Made by a program: the position numbers and the translations under genes
Assembly: GCA_003665825.1 (NCBI GenBank)
Contig: QPFY01000002.1
Location: 2,046,001-2,110,000 of the forward strand
From: Microbotryum silenes-acaulis
Taxonomy: Eukaryota > Basidiomycota > Microbotryomycetes > Microbotryales > Microbotryaceae
Reading direction: 5' to 3'
Length of the DNA: 64,000 nucleotides
The notes under the pieces: model-generated
Databases searched by the model: none
What the model was told of the DNA's origin: nothing
The model's input: the letters and a program-made list of their open reading frames with translations, nothing else
Shown: one piece after another, positions 46,149 to 64,000 of the stretch
How positions within the stretch are numbered: the stretch's first letter is position 1
Layout of the letters: every line of letters starts with the position of its first letter

Positions 46149-46710
46149 TTGGTCCATAACCCGCCCCCCGCGCAGGAATTTCTACCCAAGCCTGCTCCTC
46201 CAGCCTTGTCAGTTCCGCACTGCTTGCCGCTGCTGTACCAGTTCATCGCTGTGTACCTCTGCCACCCTCCTGCCAAGGTTGGTGTCCGTCCTCGAACTCT
46301 TCCTGTCACTACGCCTCAGGCTGACAGGTTCCGAGTCTCGCACAGGACCTTCCCCAGCGATCACGGACGCACCCGCATCAGTCTCTGCCAGACTGCGTGG
46401 ACAACTGCCCTCTGTGTACGCTGCTTCTTCAACTCTCCTTGTTGGATGGTTGACTAACTGCTCATACCCCTGTATGCAGCCCCCGCCCTACGCCTGCCAA
46501 GCGTAGCCGTGCCTCTTGCCATTGAGTGCCGCGTCTCGCTCCTAGAGCTAAGGTACATCGCCATTCTTCTCCCGGGCTCTGCCCCAGGGTACTCCTACCC
46601 ACAGCTGTCCTTGTTGGGCGTGCTGGATTACTTGGCTACCTCGCTACGCAGACAATCCTCATCACCCAACGTGCCAGCGTTCCGGGTTGATTATCTCTGT
46701 TCGTACGCGA

Positions 46711-46798
46711 CGCGCTTTCCAAGCAAAGGTATGCCAAGTCTTCCCAGTCATTTGCAGTAATCCTAGATACTGATAGGAACCGCGCTTTCCAAGCAAAG
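46711..46798 (+). repeat. 18-bp direct repeat pair
   Basis: The sequence cgcgctttccaagcaaag occurs at 46711-46728 and again at 46781-46798, 70 bp apart. It lies just before the start of the recombinase-element reading frame and could be an element terminal or subterminal repeat. Confidence 0.65.
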
Positions 46799-46864
46799 CC
46801 GTTCTATTTTCTGAGCTCCTCAGGCCGCCCCTCTGCTACGCTCCGTAACGACCCCATCATAATC

Positions 46865-49479
46865 ATGGCTGTCGACTCGTTCCCTGAGGGATATGAGCCT
46901 CCCGCCTGGGACCCGACTCTCCCGATCCCTCCTTCCGGCCCTCACACGGAAAGGGCGCTGGAGCGCATTGCGAATATATGGATCGGAGCGGAAGGAGCTG
47001 TTCTCACGCAAGCCGACATCTTGTTCCTTAAAACCGAACTTGCCCAGGATACAAGCGATCCTGCGCTACGCGTATTTGGGAAGGCCAGCTCGATAAGCTC
47101 CCCCTCGGGGTGTAGCTCGACATCTCAGCCCTCGAAGAAGCCGGCTTGCACCCGGTCCTCGCTCACGCTCTAGGATCAGCTCGCCCCGGCGATTTCTTGG
47201 AACAATTCGGCGCCAGATAGTGGACGAAAAATATGCAGTCCTACCGTCTTCGTCGCCCGTCATCCGCAGGCGCCGCCTCTGCTCACAGCAACGCCGACGA
47301 AGCAGCTTCCCGCTCGTCCACCTCAATCCAGAACCTTGGGGACCTCCCGACGTATACCGCGGACGAGCTGGACAAGGACCAAGACGGCCGTCTCATCGCC
47401 CCCTCCAGTCTCTTCCTTGAGGGTCTCGTGGACCTCTCGACGCTCTCGGAGGGCGAGAATGTCTCGTACAAGTACTCACGCGTACCGTCCGGATGGATCG
47501 TCACGGTCCGCCGTCCCCCTGCTGCCCCGACGGCTACCGCTTCAACTACTGCATCGGGGCTTCAAAAACGCCCCAATGAGACGGATGACGCTTGGACCGA
47601 TGTCTCGGAGGACGACAATGGTGACGAAACAGCGGCCGCGCAGCGCCAGACGCTCATGGCTCAGATCGCGCGCCTAGACCCTCGATCGAAAAGAGCAAAA
47701 CCTGCAGAGCCCACGCTTCCCAGCGCTCTCGCCCCGTATCGTCCCGCTCCGGCGGCGCCTGTGGCATCAGTTTCTCAGACCGACGAGGACCCGAACTCCG
47801 TACCTCGCGACGACGCCAAGGTTTCCTACGACTCGATTTTGGCGGTGCCCAGCACAGCCTACGACGACCTCCCTGAATACATCGTCTCCCGTCAAAAGAA
47901 GGAAGACTTATACAGGCAAGCGCTGTACTATTCGCGCTCTCACCCGTACCGGCTGGACCGTCAAGCTGAACAGCTCAAAAAGTCGCACGGCTTCAATCTC
48001 GACCTGGTCGAAATTATGAAGGTACTCACGGGCCACCATGTCAGCGCCGTCAATGCCGACAACCCGGCATCCTCCGACTTGTTCTACATGTTCCAAGCTT
48101 CGAGCGGGGCAGAATTTTACGGGATTGAGGCCATGATTCAATCGAAGGCCGTCCTCCCCAAAAAGACGCTTACCCCGGCCGGGCACACCGAGGCGCTCAT
48201 GGAACTCGAACGCCTCGAAGGAGTCGTCTTCAACTCCCATCAAGGCCGCGACTGGCGTCACTATACACGGTTCCTTCGAGAGCTAGCAAAGGACCCTAGC
48301 CTGGGGTTCGATTTCATGGTCCTCTACGACAAGTTTCGCCGAAAGTTGGCCGACCGCAGCTCTTCAATCTACTCGCTCCTCGAAGCGAAGATTGCCGGGA
48401 AGAAACGCTCCGACGCGGGTGTCCCTCTCAACTCCGAAGTGGCAACGGCGCTAGCGGCTATGGTCATGCTATTGGTTGGGTCCCCGTCGCTCCATCTCGG
48501 CGCCCCCAATCTAACGAGTGGGGCCTCAAAGACGCTGACGTTGTCATCTACACCGACGCCTGCCTCAACAACGCCGGAGGTAACGGAGCGGGCTTTCTTC
48601 TCCATTGACTACTACCGCAGTCAAGGGCACGCACTGCTCTACATTCCCACGGAAAACACCTTTTCCGCCTTCGTCCGCTACCGCTTTCAATCGGTCTCCT
48701 CAGTCTACCAAACCCTTTCAGAACTTGCTTTTGCTTCCCGGCCATTGATGGGCCCGCGCTGGACTGCCGTGCGTTCCTCGCAACTCGTGACCAACACCAT
48801 AATTGGAGGCCTCAAATCACGGCGCAAGGCACGCAAACAGGCAAAACCGCTAGGGTTCAAGCCCGTCGCTTTCATGCTCCGCGCCGCAATGACCCGTAGG
48901 CTCGACTACGATTCTTTGCTGTTCCTGGCTATAGTGTCGCTCGGTTTTGCATCTTGCGCAAGAAGCGCGGAACTTACGGTACCCTCAACGTTTCGCTTTC
49001 GGGACCCAAGCAAGCTGCCGCGTCGAGACACCGTACAAATCAAAGCGTCCGGGTGTACAGTCCACCTCCCCTACCATAAGGCGGATCGCATGTGGCAAGG
49101 CTCCTACCTCTACTTCACCTCTAACACCACCGACCCGGCGTTCCTGAGCGTCATCAAGCGCTATTTGTTGTGCAGAGACGCTCACCACCGTTCGTCACCG
49201 CTACTATTTGACACGAAGGCCGGACTCCCGCCCACCCGCACCTGGTTCGTCAAGCGTCTTCGACATGCCTTCGGACAGGACTACTCGGGGCACTCCCTGC
49301 GAGCCGGTGGCGCCACTCACTATGCTCTGCAAGGCCTCCCCCCGGACGTCATCAAGAGGCTTGGTCGCTGGCGCTCCTCAGCCTGGGAGGACTATGTTCG
49401 GGTCTCGCCTCAGCTGCAACAGGCCTTGCTAGCGTCACGTACACCGGCTGAAAATCTTTCATCTTCCGGTCATCAATAA
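46865..49479 (+). pseudogene. Decayed tyrosine-recombinase element (probable DIRS-like retrotransposon remnant)
   Basis: The 5' part opens with an ATG at 46865 and must shift frame near 47080 to continue. The new frame has TAG stops at 47113 and 47218, then stays open from 47233 to 49479 (748 codons). The N-terminal half is charged and gag-like (ELERLEGVVFNSHQGRDWRH, FDFMVLYDKFRRKL). The C-terminal half is a tyrosine recombinase: ARSAEL with Arg577, LPYHKADRMWQG with Lys616, GHSLRAGG with His687 and Arg690, GRWRSS with Trp713, and WEDYVR with Tyr721 (numbering from 47233). The intact-looking catalytic set and HKADR/HSLRAGGAT wording resemble DIRS-group recombinases. No reverse transcriptase was recognised. 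An RNase H-like stretch sits in another frame at 48537-48608, so the middle of the long ORF is probably an accidental hybrid frame. Confidence 0.7.
48471..48608 (+). pseudogene. Out-of-frame RNase H-like remnant inside the recombinase element
   Basis: In the frame two bases ahead of the long ORF, this segment reads GWVPVAPSRRPQSNEWGLKD followed by ADVVIYTDACLNNAGGNGAG and FLLH, ending at TGA 48606-48608. The hydrophobic strand followed by TDA and a Gly-rich turn is the start of retroelement RNase H domains (first catalytic Asp). The long ORF reads the same bases as a Ser/Thr/Pro-rich stretch without domain character. Confidence 0.5.
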
Positions 49480-51117
49480 CATACACAATACGGGATGCCG
49501 GTTTCAGTCCAAACCTGCAACTTGACTGGCTTCACCCGCTAACTTGGCTCCGCTTGCGCGCTCTACGAAGGAGTCGAAGCGCTTATCAAAAGGTTTCTTG
49601 GAAATGGATCTGCAGAGCACCCTCCGCCGCGACGGGCGTGTTTTGACTTGCGATTGAGCTTCTGGGTTTTTTGGGGTCAGGGAAGGCAGCTAGTCTCTCA
49701 TGAGATCGCCTACCTCTAAGATAAGTAAAGGAAATGCACTGTGTCTCGGAACAATCATTACCCTAGATTGCCGTGGGAGTCATGATGGAAAGTACCCCTA
49801 GGCAGTCCCCGCTAGTTCCTAGTCGGTTGCTGCCAGAATGCGCCAGAATCGACGACCTGTCTTTATCTGCCGCGATCATTGTGATTGCGGATGAACCTGA
49901 CCGGCCTTGCACGCTGACAACTCGTGCTATCCAACTGGGCGAGACACCAGAAAAATGGGGCATCTATCTATCTATACCTTTTTTTTACCTAAAAGAATGC
50001 ACGACAAAATAAGGTTCGCAGCCGCGCGCCGATCTTTTCCTTCCCACGGTCCGGGAGGTGCGGGCGGAGCTCGCAACGACCTTCATTTACGCAGCGAGGT
50101 CGGCGCGGAGCGCCTCCCGAGCCCTAGCAGGTATAGGTATCTATCTAAGTAGAGGGCTCAAAATGAGGGAACTTCGGTTATGGGTCAATGAGGGGCCGGT
50201 GGCGGTAGAAAACCTGGCGTTCATACGCGAACAGGGCTGATTTTGCAGCTTGAATTGCGAGTTGTGCAGTATTCTCGCGCTCGCTTCGAATTGGAACTTG
50301 GAACCCACAGGCGGGCGCCGATCAATGTTTCAGCCGCGCCGGCAGCCGGTAATAGGGCAGCCGACCACCCCACTGCGCTCGGACTCCGTCGCGGCGCTCG
50401 GTCGATTCGCGGCGAGTTCTTTCAGGAATCCCTTTGTCTCACAAACTCAGCTACACGAACACTAGCTGTGCATGCTCGCTGTCCCGCCCTAGCCGGAAGG
50501 TGTCAATGCCACTCTTATCTTCCTACACCATTCTTCCTCTGCTGACCTTACGCACGTACACATCGCTTACGTTCTCATTCCAACGGCCGTCTCGTCGAGC
50601 GAAGATTGCACAAAGCGCGCGGTCGGCATTGTCTCGTCGGCTTGACGACCTGCTCCGGAGCTCAGCGCAGCCTGCACGAACCAAGCCGTCGCAGTGAAGC
50701 GGACCAACTCTGCTAAAACGAGCATCTCCAAAAAGCTCTGCAGCATCAACCTTAATTAGGGCCAACCTATCAAGCATCACCGGCTCAGCTCATTGACTCG
50801 TCGGCGCTTGCAACTCTCCGGAGGGGTCGGTCCAGTCTCCCGCTCTGGCAAAGCGACAGAAGGGAAGCAATTGAAAATTGATATTCTGCGACTGGACCGC
50901 GGCCCTCGTTCCACAGATCTTTGGTCTTCTCAAGCTTCACCGAGGGCGGAACATCTCTTCCCCCGCCTGGACTCCTGAGAATATAGTGTCGACGACATCA
51001 GAGGTAGGCTTCATTCCCTGGCTCGATGGTGTGGCGCAGTCGTTAAGAGGTGTTGCTGATCTACTGCGGTGCGTATCAGCCAGATATATAGCCAACCTCT
51101 AATATCGTACTCCCACC
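49480..51117. other. Gene-poor region right of the recombinase remnant
   Basis: This is 1,638 bp with no supported gene. There is a short ctat microsatellite near 49964-49978. An A-box-like tggcgcagtcgttaagag at about 51032-51049 lacks a B box. A TATA-like gatatata near 51083, about 30 bp before the HMG gene 2 ATG, may be a core promoter or leader element. The AT-richer half (49480-50000) may be the 3' flank of the element. Confidence 0.45.
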
Positions 51118-53943
51118 ATGCCCTTTACGAAATCTCGCGTTGACTTCGGCACCCACACTCAAGACATCAGTGTGTCATCTGCGCACCCTACCGACTCGGA
51201 CCGCCAGACCCCGACCACGAACGCTTCGTTGAAAAAGGATTCTCATTCTCCCTTCAACACACCGACAGCACAGGACAGCGATGCATATGTAGAACTCGTC
51301 GCAAAGACGGAACTTGGCCAATCGGCTCCTAAACCCAAAGTGTCGCACGCTCGCAAGACCGCGCCGGGTCACATCAAACGTCCTCCCAACGCCTTTATTC
51401 TGTTCCGCTCGCACTGCTGCTCACCCCCGGAACCTGGAGAAGAGGATTACGACGCACCTGGGACACCAACAGCACAACAGCTCTCGGTGCTTGGTATCAA
51501 CGACCATCGTCATATCTCTCGCATCGTTTCTCACCTCTGGAAAAGCTTGCCCGTTTCGCACAAGAAGTATTGGGAGATCAAGGCCGAGAAGAAGAAGTCC
51601 GAGCACCTTGCCGCCCACCCCGATTATCGATACAAGCCCGTTTATCGGACACCCGGACAGGTCCGCAAGCGTAGGATGGTCGTTGACGAAGCCGACGTCG
51701 AAGCCGAGAAGCGTGCGTGCGAGCAGGTCGCCTCGGACTTGCTCGTCTCGAGCGGAGCGCACCTTTTGATCGAGAAGGAGGAGGAGGAAGAGAAGAGGCG
51801 CATCGCTCAGTCTTTGAGGTCTGGAGGAGCTTCGTCGGAGGACCTCAAGGTTCATGGAGCCGAAGAAACCCAGACCGGACCAACACGACAGAAGCGACCA
51901 GCCAAGCCTCGGTCTCGACCAAGCGGTCGCAGAGCCAAGGAAAGCTCCGCAGACGACATATCTCTTGGTGAAGTCAACCGACAGAAGTGGACCTTCGACA
52001 CCGTTATGGACGCGGTCAACAAAGGCACGGTACCTCCCCCACCTCCCGCTCGCTCTCCCCCAAAAAAGCCTCGAAATGGTCCCTCGGCAGCCTCGCAGTT
52101 GCCTATGCAGCCCGAGCAGTCGCCCAATGCCCTTCACGCCTCAGGCATCCAGATCGACAATTACGCGCAGGAAGAGTATCCCGTTCAGTTCCTCGAGATT
52201 CCTAGGAATGGTACAAAGCGTAATTCAGGCTACTCGGGGCTCAAAGCGACCGGTAGATCCACGGCGCCGGCGGAATACGAGTACCTTCAGGGGCTCAATT
52301 GCTTCGTTGTACAATCCCACTCAAAGGCGCCCCTTCAGCCGCAACAGCCGCAACAAGCACATCGACAGTCACAAACGCAGAGCCAGCAGCAGCCACAGCA
52401 CTCTCCCCTACGCCACGTACAACAGCCACACCCCACTTCTGCTCATGGCAATGCGGCGCGAAGGCAGGAACCCACTCCGCCCAAACGGCTCAACCGTGGT
52501 TCCTTGCAATTGTCGTCGTTTTCTTTCCCCCAATTTGGTCTATCTCCCGGAGGCTTCGCCCGGCCTTTCCCGTCGCCTCCCATCCTTTCTCCTCGGTCGA
52601 TGCAGCACTTCTACCAGACCTTCAGCTCGCCCACCCCGTCCACGCGCCCCGAGACAAGCAGCACTCGAACTGAACCGCAGGTCATGCCGAGTCCATCTTC
52701 GGCCGCCTTCGGTAACAATGGCAACCCCGCAGTTTTTGCGGCGGGGCGCAGGGAATCGGAGCTCAACCTTCCACTTGCTGGCATGCGACGACGCGGAACT
52801 CTTGGCAGGACGACCCAGGGAGGGGACGTGATGCTGATTTCGCCCGTGTTGGGGCAGTTCGGAGAAGCGCGCAAATTCTCATTGGGACGATGGGAGCTCA
52901 CGCGTCCCACTCCGGATTTCAATCCGCCGGCTCATTCACCACTCGCGGCCGAGGGTCTCACCGCTTACGACTTGCCCCCGGAGATCGCGGAAATGTTCGG
53001 GACCTCCCTACCGATGGACACTCTGGGTACCGAGCTCGATGCGATCGGTTGCAGTCAAGAGGAACGGCAAACAGACCAGGCTTCCTCCCCGTCCGCGAGT
53101 GATCACTCGCCGGACTACAGACCCAGCAGCTCATCGAGTGAAATGTCCAATGGCAGTGATTGCGAACAATTTTCACCGAGGTTCGAGAATCCGAAGGACG
53201 CGCCATGGAACCAATGGAAGCAGCAAAGCCACATTGGCGACTTTGGCTACCACGTGGAGGGGCAACCGTTCTTTGTGTCGCCACCCTCAGGCCTGGCGGC
53301 GCCTCAAGAATCACCAGCAATGGAGTCCCGCCAAACCGCGACAGTCGAAGTCACTAGTCACCAGTGGCAGGCGTACGAGGCACCACAGGGGTTGGGGCAG
53401 GGGCCCACTTTCGGCTCTCCTTCGTTTGGTGGTTCGTTCCATCCAGGCGAGTATTTCCAAACCCCCGATACACCGATCGCGACAACGCAGTGGGCTCACT
53501 CGAAGCACGATGGAACCCCGAGCCAGTTCAACTACAATGCCACATTATCCGCACGAGGATCTAGGTCCCATCTCTTGCCGTATCGCGAACGCGGTAGCGA
53601 TGCAACAATCCGTGGTCGTTTTGACTCGTTGGCAGCGGCGGAGGCCAGGCAGATAGCGTTGGAGGTGCTTCAACGGCAATTGCAGCAACCTGAGCTTCAG
53701 ATCCAGCAGCCACCCACTTCTGATGCTGCTGAGAGTGGAGACGAATTCTATGGAGAATACCTGCACTTAACCCCCGGGCAGGCGAAGGACGCCGTTTTGA
53801 TCGATTGCTTGCTCCGGTGAGTAGTCTTGAACTCCTCGGGCTCGACGGGGCAATCTTGCTGACGCCACTTCGTCCTCCCTTTCAGAAACGGCTATGGTGT
53901 TTCCTTTGATCGTCTACCAGAGTCATCAACCTTGATGTCATAA
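51118..53943 (+). CDS. HMG-box transcription factor 2, HMG box with long internal loop
   Basis: Two exons (51118-53816, 53886-53943) give 918 residues; the second exon supplies NGYGVSFDRLPESSTLMS after a 69-nt intron. The HMG box spans about residues 84-175: HIKRPPNAFILFRSH, HISRIVSHLWKSLPVSHKKY, then W-IKAEKKKSEHLA-HPDYRYKP. Between helix 1 and the ISRIVSHLW helix lie 34 residues, including PEPGEEDYDAPGTP, where HMG protein 1 of this window has 18. Basic VRKRR and KRPAKPRSRPSGRRAK follow, as nuclear import signals. A Gln-rich tract (QPQQPQQAHRQSQTQSQQQP) and a Pro/Ser-rich remainder suggest an activation region. It belongs to the same MATA-HMG class as HMG protein 1 but is not a close copy. 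Its stop is 113 bp from the stop of the convergent ATR gene. Confidence 0.85.
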
Positions 53944-54056
53944 TCACACACAATTTCTCTTGTTTATGCCAAATCTTTGATTTTCATCGGTGAATGTAGA
54001 TTACAACAACAATATGATGTACAAAAATGGCCTCTTGAAGATAGAAGCTAGACAGC

Positions 54057-63474
<9,418 letters not shown>

Positions 63475-63777
63475 CGTGTCGTGTGTCGCCGTCAGCGTCC
63501 GAAGATGATGTGGGGGGCAAAGGAGAAGCCCACCCGACGCGCGAGCGCGACGTCAAATCCCATCTCGCGAAATCAAAACACGTCCAGTTTCTCATGCGTG
63601 GGTCAAATTTTACTAACAGGCTATAATCTCCAGCGTGTATTTGGATTGATCGGGCACAAAATGATATGATATAGCTGATTCTGGTGTCATCAACGCACAG
63701 ACCGTAAATGTGGGGTAGTCGGGGCAGTACAACATAGTCTTGAAGGCATTAGGGAGGTCGGCCCGGTGGCGCGGAGC
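63475..63777. other. Spacer upstream of the ATR gene
   Basis: This is 303 bp between the ATR start and the stop of the next minus-strand gene. It should contain the ATR promoter and the 3' end of the neighbour. Nothing specific was recognised. Confidence 0.45.
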
Positions 63778-64000
63778 TCAAGGGTGAACATTTGTATCAG
63801 ATTGTCGGCTGCGGGCATGCGCATACAGCACCAAAGCGAGCGACATGACAAGACCGAGGAACACTATGATAGGCGGTAGCATATACTGTGGCCACGAGGA
63901 GTGCGGTACAAGTCAGCTCGGGCGTGGCTCGGAGCGCAGGAAGAAGATTCGGCTCACTTTGCCATAGCATTTGATCTCGGCGATGAGACACTGCCTCGTC
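63778..64000 (-). CDS. C-terminal end of a membrane protein (partial)
   Basis: Two exons can be proposed: 63958-64000, running off the window, and 63778-63885, joined over a 72-nt GTGAGC...CACAG intron. In the phase that keeps both open, the product ends CLIAEIKCYGK-YMLPPIIVF followed by LGLVMSLALVLYAHARSRQS and a short polar tail. This is one C-terminal transmembrane helix with a basic cytosolic flank. The family cannot be recognised from 50 residues. The splice choice rests on signal and hydrophobic continuity only. Confidence 0.45.

Larger units (their letters stand above)
44088..46864. other. Gene-poor accessory region left of the recombinase remnant
   Basis: This 2,777-bp region has no supported gene. 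It holds the MITE-like element, a 35-bp tandem repeat and an 18-bp direct repeat, listed separately. Minus-strand reading between 45091 and 45521 shows two overlapping short ORFs with ordinary amino-acid composition that might be a decayed coding fragment, but no family was recognised. Confidence 0.5.

Noticed and set aside
46123..46506. 127-residue ORF on the plus strand
   Set aside because: Low-complexity Ser/Cys/Leu-rich reading that overlaps another ORF of equal quality; no domain or start context.
47233..49479. 748-codon ORF as an intact cellular gene
   Set aside because: The 5' coding-like region is broken by a frameshift and two stops, the C-terminus is a transposon-type tyrosine recombinase, and the middle reads an RNase H-like segment in the wrong frame.
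51027..51090. tRNA gene on the plus strand (A-box-like tggcgcagtcgttaagag)
   Set aside because: There is no B box or cloverleaf, and it lies in the leader of HMG gene 2.
31326..53943. The HMG genes as a mating-type locus
   Set aside because: No STE3-type receptor, pheromone precursor or HD1/HD2 homeodomain gene was seen nearby. HMG regulators of this class also occur outside mating loci.

Overview
The window looks like nuclear chromosome from a GC-rich basidiomycete, most likely a yeast-like or dimorphic member of Pucciniomycotina (Microbotryomycetes type). The reasons are dense genes on both strands, GT-AG introns of mostly 60-130 nt, very small exons (1, 16, 20, 27 and 30 nt), and clearly fungal proteins: an Aah1-type adenine deaminase, DASH subunit Hsk3, Byr4/Bfa1, a Rua1-type regulator and two MATA-type HMG-box proteins. 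The species cannot be fixed from the sequence alone. Nothing bacterial or viral was seen, and there is no CRISPR array, rRNA gene or convincing tRNA gene.

Layout, left to right. 1-567: the 3' end of an unknown + strand gene. 759-4262 (-): an NADPH-type MDR reductase, then adenine deaminase. 5008-6467 (+): an unknown protein, convergent with a TMEM135-like membrane protein (6527-8682, -). 9105-11007 (-): Pxr1/PinX1, sharing a short divergent promoter with a Stm1/SERBP1-like RGG protein (11349-13206, +). Then on + come Hsk3 (14039-14400), the Fig4 phosphoinositide phosphatase (14767-18557), a Rua1-type zinc regulator (19388-22573) and an unknown single-pass membrane protein (24037-26034). 26442-29849 (-): Byr4/Bfa1. 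31326-34214 (+): HMG-box protein 1. 34506-36771 (-): an EED-like WD40 protein. 37732-42041 (+): a RasGEF with an N-terminal GTPase-like domain. 42300-44087 (+): proteasome subunit alpha4 with an 80-residue insertion.

44088-51117 is a gene-poor accessory island. It holds a 417-bp foldback/MITE-like element with 124-bp terminal inverted repeats and a possible TA target duplication, a 35-bp tandem repeat, an 18-bp direct repeat, and a decayed tyrosine-recombinase element. That element appears DIRS-like, because a second frame carries an RNase H-like stretch and no reverse transcriptase was recognised. Core genes resume with HMG-box protein 2 (51118-53943, +), convergent with an ATR/Mec1/Rad3 checkpoint kinase (54057-63474, -) of about 2,700 residues. 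The right edge holds the 3' end of a small membrane-protein gene (-).

Most genes are housekeeping functions in cell cycle, chromatin, proteolysis, lipid signalling and ribosome biogenesis, with no shared pathway evident. The points most worth following are the proteasome alpha4 insertion, the GTPase-like/RasGEF fusion with altered GTPase motifs, the long loop inside the HMG box of gene 2, the Pxr1 start codon assembled by splicing, the 16-nt terminal exon completing the ATR FATC motif, and the hybrid reading frame of the decayed recombinase element. Exon coordinates were derived by hand from splice signals, phase and protein similarity recalled from memory; no database search was run.
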